This document shows positions 14,498 to 22,553 of a stretch of 23,249 bases of DNA, piece by piece (position 1 is the stretch's first letter; each line of letters opens with the position of its first letter). The translations under genes were made by a program, and so were the position numbers. Source of the DNA: DASYAN01 sp036501345. Lineage in GTDB: Bacteria; Chloroflexota; Ktedonobacteria; Ktedonobacterales; Ktedonobacteraceae. The notes beneath the pieces were generated by a model. It searched no databases and was not told where the DNA came from. It was given only the letters and a program-made list of their open reading frames with translations. Where the stretch lies: NCBI GenBank assembly GCA_036501345.1, contig DASYAN010000008.1:1-23249 (forward strand), read 5' to 3'.

Positions 14498-15465
14498 ATG
14501 CGTCTCTGGCTGCGGGGACTGATCATCGGCCTGACACTGCTGGTGTGGCTGACGGTGAGTGGGATGATCCTCTGGGGGCTCAGCAAGGTCGGCAGTGCCC
14601 TGACACTTCTGCTGGTTTCCATGCTCATGGCCTATACCATCCATCCATTGGTTCGTCTCCTGCAACGCTTTCTTCCCAGGGTTGTCGCCGTGGCGCTCGT
14701 CTATATTGGCATCCTGGGAGGCCTGCTGGTACTGCTCTACTTCATTGTCTTTACGGCCATGGTCCAGCTCGTGCAAATCGCTCAACAACTCCAACGCACC
14801 CTCCCACACGTGATCAACGACCTCAAACCTTTTCTGGAGCGCATTGGTCTTTCTGCAAGTTCTCTGCAGATGTCGAGCCAATGGCTGATCAGCCAGCTGC
14901 TCGTCGTGGTTGGCAACATTCAACCGCTCTTGTTCAATATCTTCGCTGTTGTGCTCAGTAGTATCCTGGTGATCACACTCAGCATCTATTTTGTGCTGGA
15001 TGGTCAGCGGGCCACCCACAGGCTGCGTGAGCACAGTCCCATCTCTGTACGCCCCCACGTCCGTTTTTTCTGGACACCCTCGACCACACAATGGGCGGTT
15101 TTATTCGTGGGCAGCTCTTTCTGGGAGTGCTCATCAGCGCGATACAGACACTCGGACTGCTTGTCATTGGCGTTCCTTATCTCTTTTTTCTGGCAGTGAT
15201 TGTCTTTATCGGCGAATTTATTCCGCAGATTGGCGCTTATATCTCTGCGGCGATCATTATTGCGTTTCTCACACGCGGATGGCAAATTGGCCTGATCGCG
15301 GCGATCTTCTGCACCGTTGTGAACGCTGGTAAAGAAATGCCAGTGGATAACGCGTCCCTTTCTTTCCTTGCCTGTCTTTCGCTTGTTCCAATGCATGATG
15401 CAGTGATGCCGGATTTATTGCCAACCATTCTTGACCACCTTGTCCTATCTGGTCCAATGTGTTAA
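14498..15465 (+). pseudogene. AI-2E/PerM-family transporter, frameshifted and C-terminally truncated
   Basis: The first frame (14498 to ~15066) gives WLRGLIIGLTLLVWLTVSG and the family's LLVSMLMAYTIHPLVRLL, a soluble stretch with LKPFLERIG, and helices to DGQRATHRLREH. The family's next block, FLDTLDHTMGGFIRGQLFLG, IGVPYLFFLAVIVFIGEFIPQIGAYISAA split over it, is in the -1 frame after a six-T run at 15064-15069. One missing T restores continuity. After TVVNA (~15330) the expected C-terminal helices are replaced by unrelated sequence to a stop at 15465. ATG at 14498 follows AAGGAAGGG. These proteins are eight-helix exporters of the UPF0118 group. Truncation argues for a true pseudogene; see findings for the slippery-site alternative. 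Confidence 0.75.
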
Positions 15466-15643
15466 GATTCATCGAAGTTATTCCTGTGCGCCGCATCGTC
15501 AGCAAAAGACGAGCGCACCTCTTGGTGTTGGAACTGATGGAACGTTCCATGCACACCTCACTTACCCCAACTCTCGAAAGAGAAAGGACTTTGAAAGAAA
15601 GGACGAAGCAAGTATGTCAAGTGAACAAAGCAAGGAGCCAGTG

Positions 15644-16138
15644 ATGCCTTCCAAACAAGGAGACGTTGACCTACTTCAAGACCCAATTGCCCAGCAATTG
15701 TTGCAATCGAAGAGTCTTGCCCATCTGGCCTACAACTGGCACGATGGCACGCCCCGTGTTGTGCCAATCGGTTTCTACTGGAACGGGCAGGAAATCGTGA
15801 TGGCGACAGCCACAGACGCCCCCAAGACGAAGGTACTCAAGAATGGCGCAAAGGTGGCGGTAAGCATCGAGCATGACTCCTCGCCTCCTAAGATCCTCCA
15901 AATTCGTGGGACGGTGCATACTGACACCGTTGAGGGTCTTGCCCCGGAGTACGTCGCCAGTGCCCGCCGGACACTGAGCGAGGAAGACGCACAGGCATTC
16001 CTCGCTGAATCGGCCCGCATCTATCCTCGCATGACGCGCATCTTCATCCATCCAGACTGGGTCGGGCTCCTGGACTTTGAGACGCGTCTGCCCAGCGCCG
16101 TTGAGCGTGCGATCAAACGGACCTCAGAAGCCACCTGA
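15644..16138 (+). CDS. Pyridoxamine 5'-phosphate oxidase-family protein (flavin/F420-type split barrel)
   Basis: The 164-residue protein has the PNPOx-like split-barrel layout: DLLQDPIAQQLL helix, SLAHLAYNWHDGTPRVVPIGFYWNG (strands 1-2, split here only for reading), IVMATATDAPKTKVLKNG with the phosphate-binding S/T-x-K-x-K-type segment, VAVSIEHD, then IRGTVH and the C-terminal DWVGLLDFETRLPSAV typical of F420/FMN-binding members of this group. Function in vivo is unknown; it is not the PdxH enzyme itself. The ATG at 15644 is preferred because AAGGAG lies six bases upstream; an ATG at 15614 (AAAGGA upstream) would add ten residues. It is intact, unlike its neighbours on both sides. Confidence 0.8.
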   Translation: MPSKQGDVDLLQDPIAQQLLQSKSLAHLAYNWHDGTPRVVPIGFYWNGQEIVMATATDAPKTKVLKNGAKVAVSIEHDSSPPKILQIRGTVHTDTVEGLAPEYVASARRTLSEEDAQAFLAESARIYPRMTRIFIHPDWVGLLDFETRLPSAVERAIKRTSEAT

Positions 16139-16367
16139 GAAGTTTGATCAGGTGGATGTTCCTTACAGTAAACAAGGGACACTTTTTTTAGGATATGAGG
16201 TGAGAACGTATTCAGCGCCCCACATCAGAAAAGTGAAACGGCAATCACGACACTATCTGATGAAAACCATTTCTGAACGTATCCAACTTCACATCCCACC
16301 CGGGAAGCTGGCAGCCTTCTGTGAGAAAAATGGCTATGGGAACTACCAAACCATGAAAGCGGTTCAC

Positions 16368-16416
16368 AAAAAAGAAGCCTGCCCTTGGAAGAGAGACTCT
16401 TTCGAGGACAGGCTTC
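16368..16416 (-). terminator. Rho-independent terminator for the TIGR03118 gene (minus strand)
   Basis: On the minus strand GAAGCCTG (from 16416) pairs with CAGGCTTC (to 16374), extended by TCCT/AGGG-type pairs, and is followed by six U (16373-16368). It lies ~130 bp after the stop at 16548. The interval 16139-16367 holds nothing else that I can support. Confidence 0.7.
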
Positions 16417-16547
16417 TTCCCATAAGAAGAGGCGGGAAGAATACTTCCTTTGTATCTTGACTGAACAGGTGTTGATTTATTTGCCACTTGTTCAAAAGAA
16501 GGTTGCACAAAATACGCTTTAGTACGTCTGTTTCCATAAGAGACCCA

Positions 16548-17786
16548 TTAGGCAAGATCAAGTCTGCCAAAGAGGCCAGTTTCCTCGGAACTGGGACCTG
16601 CAGAAAAGAAGAGTTGGTTATGCTTTCCTGCACCATTATCTGTGCCAAAGGTCAGTGACCAGAGTTGATCGATCTGCATTACCTGACCGAGCAATTGCCC
16701 ACTATTGGGATCAAACACATGAATGTAGCCATCACGGAAATCGCTCACGAGCAATTTATTGCTCATTGAGCCAAAATCTGACGGTGCTATTGCCATACCC
16801 CAAGACGAGTTCAACACTCCATTTGAGATCAGATGTTTGAGCAAATTCCCGTTATAGTCGAAGACATCAACATAGCCATGGCCGACCGCGCCATCATCAT
16901 TTTGTTTGTCAATACTTTGTTCTGCATAGGCAACGTAAATTTTTCCATCCATCGCTTTGACGTTGAAAGGTGCATAATTGCCAAGTATTTGTGGGTCTTT
17001 GAACTGGCCTGATGCGATTACTGGCTTGTAGTGCTGATCGAAGACGTCTATCGTGCCTTGAGCAAAATTGGCAGCGTAGAGTCTGGCTCCTTGTGGCGTG
17101 CTGGCAGATGTCAGCCCTTTGTAGACTGCGCCTTTAGCAGAGTTATCTACACGCATGACTGCCTGATTGTACATCGAGGGATTCCAGCCTGCCAGTGTGC
17201 CCTGCTCAGAAGCAAAGACAAAAGCATCTCCATCAAACTCCCTGGCCTTGCTAAAGACCATCCCAGTAAGCGGAGCTTGGGCATCTCCGTCTGGATCATT
17301 GGGAACTGGAACTTTGACAGCAAGAGGAACCTGCTTTCCACTTGCATCAGGAATCATCACTACCTTACCAGTTCCATCATAGACTGTCGAATAGCCATCA
17401 CTGTTATTAACCCATATGCGGCCTGGATCACCGAATTCCAACCCCCAAGCATCAACCAATTTGTCATCAATATGAGGCGCAGCACCTACGAAATCAGAGA
17501 CCAGAGGAACTATACTGAGTTTGAATGAACCGTTTTCCCCACTAGTAGTTGCTGTTGATCCCCCACATGCACTGAGTGCACAACCATAAATAACTCCGAC
17601 ATATGACCATCAATATCCAGGGAGATACGTTTCACCCGGCCTGGAACTACACGATTCGGCTGCGAGCATAAACGTCGGAGTTATTTATGGTCGTCGACTG
17701 AGAGTAAACGAGAGCACAATCATCAGTGACAAAGCCCCCCAAAGCCATTTCGAACGACCACGAGAGAGAGGCAGACAATGTACCAT
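16548..17786 (-). pseudogene. TIGR03118-family lipoprotein split by a 109-bp insertion in its signal peptide
   Basis: From ~17570 to 16548 the minus strand encodes a ~335-residue beta-propeller-like secreted protein of the TIGR03118 family: VSDFVGAAPHIDDKLVDAWG, VNNSDGYSTVYDG, ASEQGTLAGWNP, LYAANFAQGTIDVFD, and LVSDFRDGYIHVFDP. It is preceded in frame by a lipobox, ALSAC-GGS, but upstream the frame hits stops in the inserted DNA. Beyond the insertion lie an ATG at 17786 with AAAGGTAGG upstream and a perfect n/h-region (SKWLWGALSLMIVLSFTLS). Removing 17583-17691 joins n/h-region to lipobox. The family's function is unknown. The insertion should stop export, or production, of the protein. Confidence 0.78.
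17583..17691 (+). mobile_element. 109-bp miniature element, apparently derived from an ISAzo13-family IS
   Basis: Perfect 18-bp terminal inverted repeats begin ACCATAAATAACTCC (17583-17600) and mirror at 17674-17691. The interior keeps a 22-codon plus-strand frame, 17603-17671, containing GDTFHPAWNYTI, which resembles the FHxxWNYTI C-terminus that I recall for ISAzo13-family (Rhodopirellula-type) transposases. The rest of the transposase is gone, so the element cannot move itself. No clear target duplication is visible. It interrupts the TIGR03118 lipoprotein gene. Confidence 0.68.
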
Positions 17787-18143
17787 GTCAATAACCTACC
17801 TTTCAAATACCTTCTGGGATAAAAATAACGAGAGAGATGAACAACGCTTTGACCGACACTGTTCTATTGCTCTTCAAAGGGCTAGCGACATATGGCTGTC
17901 GTATCTGCCAATTTCTGCTGAGCGTGCGGTACTTAGTTACTCTCACCCTTAAGCGCACAAGGTATTTTTAAAATAAAAAAGACGCCCATGGGTAATGTGT
18001 TGGAAAGCTTCATGGTACACTTTGATGTTTCAAAATATATCATGGCGACCTCTGTGGAAGAGCTTACCATAGTTTTTCTGGATATTTGGATAAACTGATA
18101 TTTCATCACAATAAAGTACTATAGGGATATGTTCTCTTTGATA
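17787..18143. other. Gene-free interval
   Basis: A+T-rich, with stops in all frames. It should contain the promoter of the minus-strand lipoprotein gene, but I see no convincing boxes, repeat or RNA structure. Confidence 0.5.
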
Positions 18144-18615
18144 CACTCTCCGCATAATTTGGACAAAGCCATCCTCCTAGATTGACCCACTACCCTATTA
18201 GCAAATTTGGAGACTCAAGGAGGAGGAGGTCTCTTCCTTATTGCCAGGGCACCCCATGTCGATCTGGAACAACGTATTATTGAGCGCTTTAATGCTGCAC
18301 GAGAGCAGAAGTATGCAGAATTTATCGAGCGCTGCGAACAATTTCTCGGCGAATTGGAGAAGGAATCCCACGCACAAAAATTTACTTTTGCCGAATTAGA
18401 GGAGAACGAAGAAGATTTAAATAAGTTGGTTCATTGGCTGCGCAAGATCCACTCTCACGATTTCCTGGGGGGGGCCACGACGTGATGAGGCTACTTCTGC
18501 TCTTACCCGCTGTCAACGCGCATTGAAGGACTATACGGCGCAGGTCTATCTCCCTTTGGGATTTGATCCACTCGATGCCCCTTGCATAGATGAGGATACA
18601 CAGCAAGAAGCCTGA
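18144..18615 (+). pseudogene. ChrB N-terminal-domain-like gene, decayed
   Basis: The frame from ~18186 reads NLETQGGGGLFLIARA, then QKYAEFIERCEQFLGELEKE, KFTFAELEENEEDLNKLVHW and IHSHDFLGG. This is the pattern of the ChrB N-terminal domain (YAEL/CxxFLxELxxE/FTFAELEExExDLxKLxxW/RDFF). After an eight-G run (~18469-18476) the frame ends at 18485, but the +1 frame continues with the domain's expected tail (LTRCQRALKDYTAQVYLPLG) to a TGA at 18613-18615. Upstream, a TGA at 18183 interrupts the frame, and the N-terminal part is missing. ChrB-N proteins accompany chromate resistance or stand alone; nothing else of a chr operon is here. Identification is by recalled motif pattern. Confidence 0.6.
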
Positions 18616-19051
18616 GTTCTAGATACATCTTCGAATTGGCTTGCAAGTATATACTCCCTTTCCGAGTACGCACTCGCACATATTGGTTCTTATAGAAGTA
18701 TTGATGTTGGAACCTTTCTAGACCCTTCTCTTTTCCACAAGTCTTAACCATCATATAGTACTTTCTTGTAAAGCTCGGCAACAACGATAGATTTTTCCCA
18801 ATGTATTTACTATTATGTCTTTGTAGTTGATCTTGTCGCAAAACGTTCCACTGCCTGGGCAAATAGTAAGGCTTCTGACTATAGAGTTGGCTAAAAGCAT
18901 GGGTAAGGGATCAGGAGCGGTGAAATTGGGGAACTAGCTATTTGTAGATCTAACTCCACGGTTGTCTCCCGTGTCTTTGTAGCAAGAAGAGGATACGGAG
19001 AGATATTTTCGCCTATTACCAGATGCATGGAAGGATTGTAAGTGTAAATAG
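18616..19051. other. Gene-free interval
   Basis: I see no supported gene, RNA or repeat. A minus-strand open frame across 18503-18862 is basic and unrecognised, lacks a good start, and overlaps the ChrB-like remnant. Confidence 0.45.
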
Positions 19052-19074
19052 ATGATAGAGCAACAAAGCCAGCT

Positions 19075-19209
19075 ATGGCAGTTCTTTCCGCCTAGCAGAA
19101 CCGAGGGCCGCATTCCTGCGATTCAACGTGATGGGGCTTCTCCGACCAAGACATGGCAATTCGTTCCGCCCATCAGAACCGGAGGTCGCATTCCTGCGAT
19201 TCAACGCGA
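19075..19209 (+). repeat. Two 78-bp-period tandem repeats encoding a 26-residue motif
   Basis: 19075-19131 and 19153-19209 align closely. In the frame starting at ATG 19052 each encodes WQFxPPxRTxGRIPAIQR. Among the differing codons about half are synonymous, so this frame has been under protein-level selection. It is not the frame that encodes the downstream membrane protein. Confidence 0.65.
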
Positions 19210-19253
19210 ACATATTGCCCCTAACACTTCATCTCGGTGGAGAGAGGATACAG

Positions 19254-20405
19254 ATGGGCAGGTACAGAGATTTCGTCCATCTTCCTCTCCTCACGAGGAT
19301 GCATACCAAACAACGGAATTCAGTAAACCTATCAGGGCAATCTCCCTCCTCAAGGAGAAAATATCCAGCCGCAACCGTCGTACTCACTGTGGTAACCGTG
19401 CCAGTGGTGCTGACGATCACCGCTATAGGGTTATTTGTGGTTTGGCCACGTATGATATCACATGCTGTGGGACTGGTAGATCCGAATGTGAATTGTACAT
19501 TGCTGGTGCCGACAAATCCATTATCAGCGAAAGGGCTGGCAACTCCCTACCAGTTATCGGCAACAGACGCAGCGCTTGGTCCATGTAACGAAAATAACCC
19601 GGGTCAAAGTGCCTTTGTTCAGGCCCTGATTTACGACCCGTCCTCAGGAAAGCTGAGTAATTACAGTCCATTAGTGATTGACCAAGGCACAAAGCCTCTC
19701 GTGGCCCCGATTGTTCCAAAGCTACCCAAAAACGCTGTTGTAGGTCTCTGGTTCGGCTTTAATGCGACGAACCTGCAGCTCCAGGGAGCCAAGGCGAATA
19801 CCTTGCAGAATGCTGGCTGCATCAACGGCATGGGACAGTCTCTTTTCTCGCAGTTTGCATACTGTAATGCACACACCTTTTTTGATGCCGTCAATACAGG
19901 CATTGCGAATGGCAAGGTGAAGATTCCGCCGCTAGGAGTTGGCAAGGATGGCTTGCCATGTCCTACGACGCGTGACTTTAGCGTGGTCGATCAAGATCAG
20001 AGCGATAATGTTCAATCACTCTATCTCGCCAATGCTGACGGCCAGACCGCGCAGTTCTCAGCAAAGAATCAGGCGAAGCTGCCAGAGGCGACGTTGATAG
20101 CCAACCCGAGCGATAATCGGTTGCTCTCCTCTTTCATTGATCCAACGCTAAAGTGTCAGCCGTGGCTCATCCCGGACCTGACGGACAATAATGCTCTGGT
20201 GGCGACCATGGCAACAGATGAGCTACAAGCTCAGGCACGTCAGAGAGCGCCAATTGCCTTGATTCCCCTCAATGATCCAATGACGGTAGTCGCCGATCAA
20301 GCTGGTAATACTACGCAAAACATGGTGAAAACCAATCTCTACCGCAGGGGCATTGATCAGAATCCGGCGGAAACGAATGCACAGGCCAGCGGGAAATCCT
20401 ATTGA
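19254..20405 (+). CDS. Membrane-anchored extracytoplasmic protein of unknown function, N-terminus in doubt
   Basis: From an ATG at 19254 (GAGAGG six bases upstream) the protein has a basic cytosolic start (SPSSRRKYP), one strong transmembrane helix (~residues 40-65: VVLTVVTVPVVLTITAIGLFVV) shown here in part, and a ~310-residue exported domain with paired cysteines (VNCTLLVP, LGPCNENNPGQSAF, GCINGMG, AYCNAH, LPCPTT, LKCQPW) and WFGFNATNLQLQ. I do not recognise a named family. Upstream, a different frame from ATG 19052 encodes a Pro-rich repeated N-terminus that looks like a genuine cytosolic extension; a +1 change between ~19210 and 19340 would join them. So the gene is either complete from 19254 or a frameshifted longer gene (19052-20405). 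Confidence 0.62.
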   Translation: MGRYRDFVHLPLLTRMHTKQRNSVNLSGQSPSSRRKYPAATVVLTVVTVPVVLTITAIGLFVVWPRMISHAVGLVDPNVNCTLLVPTNPLSAKGLATPYQLSATDAALGPCNENNPGQSAFVQALIYDPSSGKLSNYSPLVIDQGTKPLVAPIVPKLPKNAVVGLWFGFNATNLQLQGAKANTLQNAGCINGMGQSLFSQFAYCNAHTFFDAVNTGIANGKVKIPPLGVGKDGLPCPTTRDFSVVDQDQSDNVQSLYLANADGQTAQFSAKNQAKLPEATLIANPSDNRLLSSFIDPTLKCQPWLIPDLTDNNALVATMATDELQAQARQRAPIALIPLNDPMTVVADQAGNTTQNMVKTNLYRRGIDQNPAETNAQASGKSY

Positions 20406-20508
20406 AGGAGCCAACATTCTCATCACTCTCTTGGGAAATTATCTTCCTCTTGCTTCATGAATAGTGGAGTGGATTGAGAACGCTGCTCGACATTTTATCT
20501 ATAACTTC

Positions 20509-22368
20509 TCACTTCATGAAAATATAACCATAGTGAGAAGGCACACTTACATCCAGGTGTAGGTTCGCCTGATCGACTGAGCGAACTAGAGGATTGGGCT
20601 CATTTGCATCAATCAGTTCTCGGTATTCCCCTGGCTCAGGAACTGGTACTGATAGTGATTGCCGTTGATCAGAGAAATTGAGAAATACTATCGCAATCTG
20701 ATGGGCGGAACGTCTGCAATAAGCCACAATTCCCTCACTTGCCCTAGATTCCTCGGAATAGTAGAAGGACTCACGACTGCGGAGTGCAGGATAGCTATAT
20801 CGGATCTGTCCGAGTCTTCGGCAGAGACGCACAAGTGGTGCACCATAATCATCATAGAAATACTCCCAGTTCACATCCCGCCGGAAGAGGATCCGTTCGT
20901 CTCCATTGGCTGGCAGATTGTAGTTCCCTGTAAACTCTTGTCCTTGCCAGAGCATGAGGATGCCTGCACAGGTATAGAGCGCGATTGCAAAGGGCTGCAG
21001 TTTGTAGAATTTGCTTCTATCTCCGAAAAGTGTATTTCCAGGCTGGCCTTCTGCAAAACAAATCAACTCGCTATGTTCATTGTTTTCAAGGTACTGGAAA
21101 GGTGCAACAGGCATAGCAACTGTCCCGCCATGACGATCAATCACATCCCGGGAGCTTGGGTAGCCAAGGGATGTATCAAGGAGAAGCTGAGAAATGAACC
21201 TCTCATCCACACTCTTGCCCTGTACCATACTCTCAGCTAGATCCAGCAACCCATCTTGCCAGGTGGTGTTAGAGTAGGTGTCTCTGAGAAATTCTTGAGG
21301 CTTGCTCAATGCTTCTGGACATTGAATGATTCGACTATACTCACCAGGATCCCCTTTGCCAGATGGGGTAAACTGGGGAATCGTAAGGGACTCGTTATAC
21401 GTGTCGAAAGCTAACTTGGAATATTTCACACCTACAGGGCCATCATAGAAATCAGGGGCTTCGTCGTAGCGGAAGCCATCGACATGATACTCGTGCAACC
21501 AGTGAAAGTTTGCTATCCGGACATACTCTCTGGCAAATTCCTTATCGAAGTCGATCTGGGGACCGAAGGTACTCTGCCCATTAATCATGGGACTCTCGAT
21601 TCCAGTATCCTGATAGACGAGCTGGTAAGGAAAGGTAGGATCGACATGTTGATAAACCACATCAAGCACAACTGCGATGCCAGCCTGATGGTAGGTATTG
21701 ACCAAATGCTTGAGTCCCTGCACGCCACCCCATCGCTCATTGGGGGCAAAGTAGTGCAGTGGTCCATATCCCCAGTCAAAGTCCAACTTTAAACTTGTCA
21801 CTGGCATAAGCTCTAAACAATTAACACCGAGGCTCTTGAGATAATCCAAGCGCTCGATCACTCCGTCAAAGGTCCTATTAAACTCTTCAACGTGCAGTTC
21901 ATACACTATGAGATCTGCTATTTCAGGAACTTTCCATGCGCCGTCGGTCCAGTGAAAGTCCGTAACAACATCTGGGGTAGTGAAAGCGGAAAGTTGACTC
22001 ACCTCATCTGCAGCTCGAGCAAAGGGATCGGAAAACCACTGTGTAACGAGATTCCTGCTACCATGCACAGTTTGCCAGAGTTGATAGCGGTAGAAATAGG
22101 TTCCAGACTCTCCAAATTGAGTTCCAGACTGATGAGGAATAGTAACCTCAGCCTGCCAGAGAGTATTTGGATCATCAGCAACAGGGGCAAGAGAAAAATC
22201 CTTGGCTTTGATATCTGGATTAAAACGATCTTCCTTGTGGATCACACGTACAAGCAGCTCGTAGCCATTATGCTGCTCAATGCCTGGTAAATAAATGCCG
22301 AACCGTACAGGCACACCCGCGTCAGTAGGTGCAGAGGCAAAGGCACCTACCTTACTCATATCAATCAT
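20509..22368 (-). CDS. GH13 (alpha-amylase) family enzyme, maltooligosyl-trehalose-trehalohydrolase/branching-like layout
   Basis: The 619-residue protein has an N-terminal carbohydrate-binding beta-sandwich (~15-125), a TIM barrel (~150-500) and a C-terminal beta domain. GH13 region I is LDVVYQHV (235-242), region II GFRYDEA (298-304; nucleophile Asp302), and region III probably IIQCPEAL with Glu352 as acid/base. Region IV reads LENNEHS (427-433), where LENHD is usual. ADLIVYELHVEEF matches the trehalohydrolase/branching/debranching subgroup. No signal peptide is evident, so it probably acts on cytosolic alpha-glucan. ATG 22368 is chosen because homology starts just after it and AAAGGA lies 13 bases upstream; the frame is open to a TTG at 22557, overlapping the upstream gene's stop, which would add 63 residues. 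Substrate is uncertain. Confidence 0.8.
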   Translation of the reverse strand: MIDMSKVGAFASAPTDAGVPVRFGIYLPGIEQHNGYELLVRVIHKEDRFNPDIKAKDFSLAPVADDPNTLWQAEVTIPHQSGTQFGESGTYFYRYQLWQTVHGSRNLVTQWFSDPFARAADEVSQLSAFTTPDVVTDFHWTDGAWKVPEIADLIVYELHVEEFNRTFDGVIERLDYLKSLGVNCLELMPVTSLKLDFDWGYGPLHYFAPNERWGGVQGLKHLVNTYHQAGIAVVLDVVYQHVDPTFPYQLVYQDTGIESPMINGQSTFGPQIDFDKEFAREYVRIANFHWLHEYHVDGFRYDEAPDFYDGPVGVKYSKLAFDTYNESLTIPQFTPSGKGDPGEYSRIIQCPEALSKPQEFLRDTYSNTTWQDGLLDLAESMVQGKSVDERFISQLLLDTSLGYPSSRDVIDRHGGTVAMPVAPFQYLENNEHSELICFAEGQPGNTLFGDRSKFYKLQPFAIALYTCAGILMLWQGQEFTGNYNLPANGDERILFRRDVNWEYFYDDYGAPLVRLCRRLGQIRYSYPALRSRESFYYSEESRASEGIVAYCRRSAHQIAIVFLNFSDQRQSLSVPVPEPGEYRELIDANEPNPLVRSVDQANLHLDVSVPSHYGYIFMK

Positions 22369-22553
22369 CTTGAGAATAGTTCCTTTCTTTTCATCATAGC
22401 GAGAGCCCAAGCAAAAAGACTTCTCAAGATCATTGTATCGACTGCTGGAAACCCGTAAGTCAATATCGGCCAGATTGGCGTTGTCGAAGTTTATCACAAC
22501 CCTCGTGAGTATCTCTCTTCTTCCATACTCTAAGCCTACAGTCGTAAGCAGGA

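Noticed and set aside
16077..16460. Plus-strand open frame overlapping the PNPOx-family gene and running through the terminator
   Set aside because: Its 5' third is an alternate frame of the PNPOx gene and its 3' part encodes the terminator stem; no family likeness.
18503..18862. Minus-strand basic open frame, possible DNA-binding protein
   Set aside because: No motif, poor start, antisense to the ChrB-N-like remnant.
22369..22553. TTGACT...TACAAT as promoter of the GH13 gene
   Set aside because: The spacer is about 20 bp, too long for a confident call.
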